A DNA stretch of 5,050 bases, taken from positions 1 to 5,050 of the forward strand of contig JASIBM010000323.1 in the NCBI GenBank assembly GCA_030045175.1, given 5' to 3'. The DNA is from Streptosporangiaceae bacterium. GTDB taxonomy: Bacteria; Actinomycetota; Actinomycetes; Streptosporangiales; Streptosporangiaceae. Positions 1-4,466 of the stretch are shown piece by piece. The position numbers and the translations under genes are program-made. The notes below the pieces were generated by a model that made no database searches, was not told where the DNA came from, and worked only from the letters and a program-made list of their open reading frames with translations. How positions within the stretch are numbered: position 1 is the first letter of the stretch; each line of letters opens with the position of its first letter.

Positions 1-939
1 CGCGAGCTGTGGCGGGTCCAGCCCGAGTACCTGGAGCAGGCCCAGCGAGACGCGGCCCGGCTGGCCATCGCCGACCAGCAAGAGGCAGGGCTCGACATCA
101 TCACCGACGGCGAGGCCAGCCGGGAGAGCTACTCCAACGCGTTCGCGACCGCGCTTGATGGCGTGGACATCGACAACCCGGGGACCGCGCTTGACCGTAG
201 CGGGCACCCGAACCCGGTGCCCCGCATCGTCGGGCCGATCAAGCGGCGGCACCCGGTCAACGTCACAGCCCTGGAGTTCCTGCGCGCCCGCGTGCAGGAC
301 GGCCGGCTTGTCAAGATCACCGTGCCCGGGCCGTTCACGATGGCGCAGCAAGCGCAGAACGACTACTACCCCTCGGTGGAGGCGGCAGCCTTTGGTTACG
401 CCGCCGCCGTGCGCGATGAGGTCGCGGACCTGTTCGCCGCGGGCGCCGATGTCGTCCAGCTTGACGAGCCGTACCTGCAGGCCCGCCCGGAGGCTGCCAG
501 GGATTTCGGCGTTAGCGTGCTGAACGCCGCGCTGGAAGGCGCCGCCGGGACGACCGCCGTTCACGTGTGCTTCGGCTACGCCGCCATCATTCACGACCGG
601 CCAAGCGGCTATTCGTTCCTTCCCGAGCTCGCGGGCTGCACGGCGGACCAGATCTCGATCGAGACCGCCCAGTCCGGGCTGGACTGCTCGGTGCTCGCCG
701 GGCTCGCCGAGGCCGGCAAGACCGTGATCCTCGGGGTGCTGAACCTGGGCGACCCGGCCATCGAGAGCGCCGGCCAGGTGGCCGAGCGGGTCCGCCGGGC
801 GCTGCCTTACGTGCCGGCTGACATGCTCGTGCTCGCCCCGGACTGCGGCATGAAGTACCTGTCCCGCGAGTCCGCGTTCGGCAAGCTGAAGGCGATGAGC
901 GTGGCGGCGGCCGAGCTGCGCGCCGCTTCGACGGGATGA
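1..939 (+). CDS. MetE-type cobalamin-independent methionine synthase catalytic-domain protein (5' end outside window)
   Basis: The frame is open from the left edge to TGA at 937-939, giving 312 visible residues. The start lies upstream; stand-alone proteins of this family are usually somewhat longer, so perhaps a few tens of residues are missing. In window numbering the protein shows TDGE at 35-38 followed by R41, the LDEP motif at 154-157, and a full set of MetE-type zinc ligands: H188 and C190 in an HVC motif, E221 in SIE, and C282 in PDCGMKYL. These match the His-Cys-Glu-Cys zinc site that activates homocysteine in MetE. The whole visible protein is the C-terminal catalytic barrel; the N-terminal MetE half would not fit in the missing part. 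Family knowledge: such short forms transfer a methyl group to a thiol acceptor, and some archaeal core forms use methylcobalamin or a corrinoid protein rather than methyl-folate. The true donor and acceptor cannot be read here. The protein is predicted cytosolic, with intact catalytic residues and no frameshift. Confidence 0.88.
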   Translation, partial: RELWRVQPEYLEQAQRDAARLAIADQQEAGLDIITDGEASRESYSNAFATALDGVDIDNPGTALDRSGHPNPVPRIVGPIKRRHPVNVTALEFLRARVQDGRLVKITVPGPFTMAQQAQNDYYPSVEAAAFGYAAAVRDEVADLFAAGADVVQLDEPYLQARPEAARDFGVSVLNAALEGAAGTTAVHVCFGYAAIIHDRPSGYSFLPELAGCTADQISIETAQSGLDCSVLAGLAEAGKTVILGVLNLGDPAIESAGQVAERVRRALPYVPADMLVLAPDCGMKYLSRESAFGKLKAMSVAAAELRAASTG

Positions 940-946
940 GCCCGCA

Positions 947-960
947 CAAGATATATCTTG
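947..960. promoter_or_regulatory. Perfect 14-bp AT-rich palindrome, candidate operator
   Basis: CAAGATATATCTTG is its own reverse complement over all 14 bases. It begins 7 bases after the metE-like stop codon in otherwise GC-rich sequence. Its 3' end overlaps the candidate -35 box TTGATT (958-963), which is a typical repressor-site position. The AT-rich dyad resembles operators I associate with PadR-type regulators, but that match is from memory and not certain. It is too AT-rich and has no loop, so it is unlikely to act as a terminator. Confidence 0.5.
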
Positions 961-986
961 ATTGTTCCTAGCGGATGACCCACAAT
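958..986 (+). promoter_or_regulatory. Candidate promoter TTGATT-17-CACAAT
   Basis: TTGATT (958-963) and CACAAT (981-986) each match four of six consensus bases and are separated by 17 bases. Transcription would start near 993, about 40 bases before a good Shine-Dalgarno sequence at 1033-1040. The overlap with the palindrome at 947-960 supports a regulated promoter. The boxes are weak matches, so the call rests mainly on their arrangement. Confidence 0.35.
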
Positions 987-1045
987 GCATGGTAGGGACC
1001 ATCTCAGTTCCGAGGCCAGCAGCCCGAACGCGAAAAGGAACCTCG

Positions 1046-1346
1046 ATGATGGTGAGGAGCAAGCCCTTGCCGACCCCGGCGGGCCAGCAGGCGGTGACCC
1101 GATGACGCCGCGGGCAGGGCGGAGGCGAGAAGCCGCCGGGCGCGCCTTGCCCGGCGCGCCCGCCCCAGAGTGCTGGCCGCCTCCCCCGAATCCACGGCCC
1201 GCCGGCGAAGGCCAGCCGACCAGGGGTTGCTGGCCGCCAGCGCCAGATGCCGGGCCAAGCGGGCCGTGCTGGCCCGAGCCGCCGTTCAGGAACCTTCCCG
1301 GGCGGCGCGGCGCCTAGCTCAGAGCCGAGCCGGGCCGGGCCGCTGA
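1046..1346 (+). pseudogene. Possible frameshifted small gene behind a good RBS
   Basis: AAAAGGAA at 1033-1040 precedes ATG at 1046 at suitable spacing. The following 19 codons are almost all G/C at the third position and then reach TGA at 1103-1105. If one base of the CCC run at 1098-1100 were absent, translation would continue in the next frame (…AVTDDAAGRAEARSRR…) to TGA at 1344-1346. That would give about 99 residues rich in Arg and Ala, with roughly four fifths G/C third positions. I recognise no family. In DNA this GC-rich a chance open frame is common, so this may be a broken gene, a sequencing error, a short leader peptide, or nothing. A competing reading is an ORF at 1102-1317 whose ATG overlaps the TGA as ATGA. 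Confidence 0.15.
1137..1162. terminator. Strong GC hairpin, possible terminator
   Basis: CGGGCGCGCC (1137-1146) pairs perfectly with GGCGCGCCCG (1153-1162) around a six-base loop TTGCCC. No U-tract follows, which is common for actinobacterial terminators. It lies about 200 bases beyond the metE-like stop and 360 bases before the lipoprotein start. It could end transcripts from the left or form a structured leader. Each arm contains GGCGCGCC, so part of the symmetry may be two copies of that 8-mer. Confidence 0.35.
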
Positions 1347-1508
1347 ACGAATCGATCAGTCACCGCCGCGAGCCTGCCTGGGACGTGCATCACCTGCCGG
1401 GCGGCAAGAAACACGCGCGCAACCGATCGGCTGCCCGAGTCGTCTCATGGAGCAGTCCCGCCTGAAGGAAATCGTGCGGGCTAGTTCGGCGACATAGCAA
1501 TGGCGACT

Positions 1509-1513
1509 GGAGG
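1509..1513 (+). promoter_or_regulatory. Ribosome binding site of the lipoprotein gene
   Basis: GGAGG lies 8 bases before ATG 1522. It fixes that start over the ATG at 1500, which is in another frame, and over the internal in-frame ATG at 1594. Confidence 0.8.
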
Positions 1514-1521
1514 CAATAGCC

Positions 1522-2781
1522 ATGACATCGTCAATTTATACATCGTCTATTTATCGATCGGCTCGCGGGCTTGCCTGGGTCACCTCATGCGCCATGCTGG
1601 CAGGAACGCTGGCGATTGCCGCGTGCGGAGCCGCGTCGTCACAGCGGTCCGCCGGGTCTTCGGCCGCTACCCGCGCCCACTCGGCGCCGCAAGCCCACTC
1701 GGCCTCGCTCACCGCAACGTCACGGCCAGGCGCGCCCGGCGCAGCGGGCGCCTTGACCGGCTTCAGCGTGCTGTCCATGACCTTCGTCTCCAACCAGCAG
1801 GGCTTCGCGCTCGGCACGGTCCCCTGCGCGACCGGCCGGTGTGCGGCGCTGCTTGGCACCAGCAATGGCGACCGGACCTGGCGCAGGCTGACGGCGCCGA
1901 CCCACGGGGCCGGAGCCATCTACAACACCTGCCCGCACGGCCAGCCCTGCGTCTCGCAGGTGCGGTTCGCCACGCCGTCGATCGGCTACGCGTTCGGACC
2001 TTCGCTGCTGATCACGACCGACGGCGGGCAGCGCTGGCGCCGCCTTGCCGGCGAAAACGTGGGTTCACTTGAAATCGCGGACGGGTCGGCGGCGCGCGTC
2101 GCGTTTTCCGGCATGGGCTGCGCCGGGCAGCCCTACCAGCTTCAGTCAGCCCCGGTTGGCACGGCAGACTGGCAGACCATTTCCGCTCCCCGGATAGAGA
2201 TGATCTGCCCGCCGACCCTGTACCGCCAGGGCAGCCGGATGGTGCTTGTCGGCTACGGCAACCCGGCCGGTGGCGTCCGCGCGACAGCGACGATCGACCG
2301 GTCCGGCGATGACGGGCAGACCTGGGCAAGCGGATTTGACCAGTGCGGCGGCAAGGACGGCTACGCCTCAGGCGTGGCCATGGCTCCCCCGAACGTGCTT
2401 GTCCTGCTCTGCCAGCACCAGATTCCCAAGCGCTCGGGCGGCTATGCCCCCGCGTGGATCCGCGTCTCGACCGATGGCGGCACCACTTACGGCCCCGACG
2501 AGGTGGTGCCATCCCTGGTGAGCGGGACGATCGTGCGCTACCAGATCGCCGCCGCAAGCTCTGACGGAGTCCTCGTCACCGAGACCGGCCTGCACTCGAG
2601 CAAGGTCCTGCTCACCCAGAACGGCGGCGGCACCTGGTCGGCGACGCTGAGCCTGGCGAGCAGCACTACCCCGCTGCTTGTCGGCTTCGAGGACCCGGCC
2701 ACCGGCCGGGTGGCCCTCGGCGACACCGCATGGACCACCCACAACGGCGGCCAGACCTGGACCGCGAACCTCTTCGGCTAG
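1522..2781 (+). CDS. Exported lipoprotein with Asp-box (BNR/sialidase-type) beta-propeller
   Basis: The product has 419 residues. Residues 1-34 form a lipoprotein signal: Arg at 12 and 15, a hydrophobic stretch from about 16 to 33, and lipobox IAAC with lipidated C35. Residues 36 to about 76 are a Ser/Ala/Thr/Gln-rich linker that should hold the domain off the membrane. The rest carries repeated Asp-box-like motifs: SNGDRTW (114-120), TTDGGQRW (165-172), SGDDGQTW (261-268), STDGGTTY (316-323), TQNGGGTW (365-372) and THNGGQTW (406-413). This implies a beta-propeller of about six or seven blades, as in sialidase-like and Ycf48-like folds. Eight cysteines in the mature domain (102, 107, 137, 143, 200, 229, 275, 297) suggest disulfides, consistent with export. 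Asp-boxes are structural and I cannot see a sialidase active site, so enzymatic activity should not be assumed. It is more likely a cell-surface binding or scaffold protein. Spacing to neighbours suggests it is transcribed alone. Confidence 0.87.
   Translation: MTSSIYTSSIYRSARGLAWVTSCAMLAGTLAIAACGAASSQRSAGSSAATRAHSAPQAHSASLTATSRPGAPGAAGALTGFSVLSMTFVSNQQGFALGTVPCATGRCAALLGTSNGDRTWRRLTAPTHGAGAIYNTCPHGQPCVSQVRFATPSIGYAFGPSLLITTDGGQRWRRLAGENVGSLEIADGSAARVAFSGMGCAGQPYQLQSAPVGTADWQTISAPRIEMICPPTLYRQGSRMVLVGYGNPAGGVRATATIDRSGDDGQTWASGFDQCGGKDGYASGVAMAPPNVLVLLCQHQIPKRSGGYAPAWIRVSTDGGTTYGPDEVVPSLVSGTIVRYQIAAASSDGVLVTETGLHSSKVLLTQNGGGTWSATLSLASSTTPLLVGFEDPATGRVALGDTAWTTHNGGQTWTANLFG
1525..1554 (+). repeat. 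15-bp tandem duplication at the lipoprotein N-terminus
   Basis: Two adjacent 15-base units (1525-1539 and 1540-1554) differ at one base and encode TSSIY twice, directly after the start Met. They are AT-rich compared with the rest of the gene. The length is a multiple of three, so copy-number change would keep the frame and only lengthen the n-region of the signal peptide. Confidence 0.75.
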
Positions 2782-2792
2782 CGGCCCAGCAG

Positions 2793-2845
2793 CATGATCG
2801 TGGTCGTCCGTCAGTTCGTACAGCTGACAGGCGACCACGATCATG
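2793..2845. terminator. Long hairpin between convergent genes, probable bidirectional terminator
   Basis: CATGATCGTGGTCG (2793-2806) pairs perfectly with 2832-2845. Pairing then continues inward to 2816/2822 with one C-A mismatch (2809/2829) and two G-U type pairs, leaving a five-base loop CGTAC. It starts 11 bases after the lipoprotein stop and ends 16 bases before the mttB-like stop on the other strand. It is therefore placed to stop transcription from both sides. There is no clear U-tract on either side, as is frequent in high-GC actinobacteria. Confidence 0.82.
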
Positions 2846-2861
2846 TTCGCCCGGCGTCTGG

Positions 2862-4301
2862 TCAGTCGCCTAGCTCGGCGCGGCGGCGGGCCACGAAGTC
2901 GTCAAGCTCGGCGCGGATCGCGTCGTCGAGCGGCGGCTGCTCGTACTCGTCAAGCTTCTTGGCCACGATGTCGCCGGCCCGCGCCGTCGCGTCCTTGCCG
3001 CCCAGCTTGAGCCACCGCTCGTAGTTGGCCGTCGAGGAAAGCAGCGGCCGGTAGAAGCACTCACGGAACCGCTCCATGGTGTGCTGCGCGCCAAGGAAGT
3101 GGCCGCCGTGCCCGACCTCTTCGTGCGCGCCGAACGCGAGCGAGTCCTCGTCGATCTCCAGCGGCGTGAACTCCACCTGCAACATCCGCAAGATCTCGAT
3201 GTCCACGACGAACTTCTCGTAGCAGGAGACGAGGCCACCCTCGAGCCAGCCCGCCGAGTGCATCACCCAGTTCGTCCCGGCGAGGAACGTCGGCAGCATG
3301 GTCATCAGCGACTCGTACGCCGCCTGCGCGTCGCAGGTCTGGCTGGACGTCAGGCCACCTCCGGTGCGAAATGGCAGCCCGTAGTGCCTGGCGAGCTGGC
3401 CGGTGCAGAGCAGGCCGATGCCGGACTCCGGCGTGCCAAAGCTCGGCGATCCCGACTGCATGTCGATGTTGGAAAGGAACGAGCCGAAGATGACCGGGCA
3501 GCCAGGCCTGATCAGCTGCGCCAGCGCGATCCCCGACAGCGCCTCGGCGAGTTGCTGCACCAGCGCTGCCGGAATCGAGACCGGGGACATCGCGCCCATG
3601 AGCAGGAACGGGGTCAGCACCACGGCCTGGTTCGCCGCGCAGTACTCGAACTGGGCGTCGAGCATCCGGTCGTCCCAGCGCAGCGGTGAATTGCAATTGA
3701 TCAGCGAGACGGTCGCCGGCGTCGCCTCGATGCGGTCCCTGCCGCCGAACACGATCTCGGTCATCTTGATCGTGTCGGCTGCGTTCGGACCCGAGACCAC
3801 GTTGCCCATGAAGATCTTGTCTGTGAGGGTAGTCAGCGCGTAGACCATGTCCAGGTGCCTGGAGTCGAGCGGCGCGTCGTTCGGCTCGCAGATCACGCCG
3901 CCGGCCGAGTCGAGCTCGGCGAACGACTGGGACAGCATCGCCAGCTTGCGGAAGTCATCGAGCGAGGCATCCCGCCTGACCTCGCGGTCGCGCACGAACG
4001 GCGACCCGTAGACCGCGCCGAACGCCATCTGGTCACCGCCGATGTGCACGCTGCGGGCCGGGTTCCTGGCCTGGACGTCGAACTCGGCCGGGGCCTTGGC
4101 CACCTGATCGAGCACGAACTCCGGGTCGAGCTTGACGACCTCGCCGTCGACCGACTGGCCCGCCTTGCGGAACAGGTCCGTCGCCTCGGGCTTGGCGAAC
4201 TGCACGCCTATCTCGGAGACGATCCGGCGCCAGCCCTTGTCGAGGACGGCGATCGCGTCCGGCGAGAGGATCTCGTAGCGGGGCATCCGGTTGCGGAACA
4301 T
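2862..4301 (-). CDS. Trimethylamine methyltransferase (MttB) superfamily protein, non-pyrrolysine type
   Basis: The product has 479 residues from ATG 4301, close to the usual length of about 480-500 for MttB-superfamily proteins. Typical stretches are visible: an N-terminal LDKGWRRIVSEIGVQF region, the central GQLARHYGLPFRTGGGLTSS segment, DAQAAYESLMTML, HSAGWLEGGL, SYEKFV-like CYEKFVVD, and the C-terminal EEVGHGGHFLGAQHT…FRECFYRPLL…NYERWLKLGGKDATARA. The frame has no internal TAG, so there is no amber-encoded pyrrolysine. Family knowledge: Pyl-containing MttB demethylates trimethylamine, while characterised non-Pyl relatives demethylate quaternary amines such as glycine betaine, giving the methyl group to a corrinoid protein. 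The substrate here is unknown. It is predicted cytosolic, with no signal peptide. The frame extends upstream to a GTG at 4397, but the ATG at 4301 has an SD-like GAGGTGG, and the upstream extension would lie across the promoter and operator. It is divergent from the IclR gene, which probably regulates it. No corrinoid protein or corrinoid reactivase gene lies next to it on the visible side. Confidence 0.9.
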   Translation of the reverse strand: MFRNRMPRYEILSPDAIAVLDKGWRRIVSEIGVQFAKPEATDLFRKAGQSVDGEVVKLDPEFVLDQVAKAPAEFDVQARNPARSVHIGGDQMAFGAVYGSPFVRDREVRRDASLDDFRKLAMLSQSFAELDSAGGVICEPNDAPLDSRHLDMVYALTTLTDKIFMGNVVSGPNAADTIKMTEIVFGGRDRIEATPATVSLINCNSPLRWDDRMLDAQFEYCAANQAVVLTPFLLMGAMSPVSIPAALVQQLAEALSGIALAQLIRPGCPVIFGSFLSNIDMQSGSPSFGTPESGIGLLCTGQLARHYGLPFRTGGGLTSSQTCDAQAAYESLMTMLPTFLAGTNWVMHSAGWLEGGLVSCYEKFVVDIEILRMLQVEFTPLEIDEDSLAFGAHEEVGHGGHFLGAQHTMERFRECFYRPLLSSTANYERWLKLGGKDATARAGDIVAKKLDEYEQPPLDDAIRAELDDFVARRRAELGD

Positions 4302-4303
4302 GA

Positions 4304-4310
4304 CCACCTC
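4304..4310 (-). promoter_or_regulatory. Ribosome binding site deciding the mttB-like start
   Basis: Read on the minus strand, GAGGTGG precedes ATG 4301, leaving four bases between GAGGT and the start. The spacing is slightly short. No comparable site precedes the upstream GTG at 4397 or the next in-frame ATG at 4286. Confidence 0.6.
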
Positions 4311-4331
4311 GGCTCGCTGGGACGGACGGGC

Positions 4332-4360
4332 TTGACCCTGGTGAGAAGCGTACCTAGGAT
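4332..4360 (+). promoter_or_regulatory. Promoter for the IclR gene, TTGACC-17-TAGGAT
   Basis: TTGACC (4332-4337) and TAGGAT (4355-4360) are separated by exactly 17 bases. TTGACC matches five of six -35 bases, and TAGGAT fits the actinobacterial TANNNT -10 pattern. Predicted transcription start is near 4367, giving an untranslated leader of about 100 bases that contains the operator-like repeats. The promoter boxes lie inside the leader region of the opposing mttB-like transcript. Confidence 0.6.
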
Positions 4361-4369
4361 CATATAGTA
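4359..4369 (-). promoter_or_regulatory. Candidate -10 region of the mttB-like gene
   Basis: On the minus strand, TATGAT (4364-4359) matches five of six -10 bases, and TACTAT (4369-4364) sits directly upstream as an alternative. I find no good -35 box at 15-19 bases, where the IclR-like palindrome lies instead. This suggests a promoter needing an activator or controlled at the -35 region. Transcription would start near 4352, about 50 bases before ATG 4301. Confidence 0.4.
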
Positions 4370-4376
4370 GAACTGC

Positions 4377-4395
4377 GTTCCAGAATATGGAATTC
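4377..4395. promoter_or_regulatory. Candidate IclR-family operator, TTCCA-N5-TGGAA
   Basis: TTCCA (4378-4382) and TGGAA (4388-4392) are perfect inverted arms around GAATA. The layout resembles known IclR-family sites, which are short dyads with TTCCA/TGGAA-type arms such as the E. coli IclR box. A second, offset dyad CTGCGT (4373-4378) / ACGCAG (4396-4401) encloses it, and GAAC-N3-GTTC (4370-4380) overlaps its left side. It lies in the -35 zone of the mttB-like promoter and just downstream of the predicted iclR start. One bound regulator could therefore affect both genes. Confidence 0.55.
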
Positions 4396-4451
4396 ACGCA
4401 GCGTGGAACTCACCCAAGCTGGGTCGGACGCGCAACGAGCGCGGAACTCAC
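4388..4451 (+). repeat. Three direct copies of GGAA(C/T)TCAC
   Basis: TGGAATTCAC (4388-4397), TGGAACTCAC (4404-4413) and CGGAACTCAC (4442-4451) are same-strand copies, 16 and then 38 bases apart. The last two extend leftwards to 12 of 13 identical bases (GCGYGGAACTCAC). The first copy forms the right arm of the palindrome, so the others may be extra regulator half-sites. Confidence 0.55.
4412..4424. repeat. Short inverted repeat ACCCA-AGC-TGGGT
   Basis: This is a perfect dyad with 5-base arms and a 3-base centre in the iclR leader, about 45 bases before the start codon. It could be a second operator or a small leader hairpin. It is short enough to be chance in this composition. Confidence 0.25.
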
Positions 4452-4466
4452 AAGACGAGCGGGGTA

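Larger units (their letters stand above)
940..1521. other. 582-base interval without a convincing gene
   Basis: This lies between the metE-like stop and the lipoprotein start. From left to right it holds a 14-bp palindrome (947-960), a promoter-like pair (958-986), a small inverted repeat ATGGT-N4-ACCAT (989-1002), an RBS and short ORF (1033-1105), a strong GC hairpin (1137-1162), and six scattered copies of GGCCAGC or its complement GCTGGCC (from 1013 to 1274). All three forward frames stay open for long stretches after about 1106, as expected in GC-rich DNA. Their products are rich in Arg, Pro, Gly and Ala and match no family I recognise. In 1350-1500 I see nothing beyond short palindromes such as CCGATCGG (1423-1430). 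Confidence 0.6.

Noticed and set aside
1004..1258. Minus-strand 84-codon frame
   Set aside because: Arg/Ala-rich composition and no recognisable domain; expected by chance in GC-rich DNA.
1312..1335. TAGCTCAGAGC, resembling a tRNA D-arm
   Set aside because: No matching acceptor stem and no T-arm GTTCRA motif at the right distance, so it is an isolated chance match.
1247..1465. 72-codon plus-strand ORF
   Set aside because: No RBS, low-complexity composition, no family similarity; this frame is open only because stops are rare in GC-rich DNA.
940..1521. A cobalamin or SAM riboswitch suggested by the methyltransferase context
   Set aside because: I looked for conserved riboswitch core motifs and found none. 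The downstream gene is a lipoprotein, not a methionine or B12 gene.
3081..4367. Long plus-strand frames opposite the mttB-like gene
   Set aside because: They are antisense shadows of a well-supported gene, and their translations are rich in Arg, Ala and Glu with no family features.
4302..4397. N-terminal extension of the mttB-like gene to a GTG at 4397
   Set aside because: The extension runs through the palindrome and candidate promoter, has no RBS, and its residues do not look like MttB-family sequence. ATG 4301 has an SD-like site and gives a normal length.
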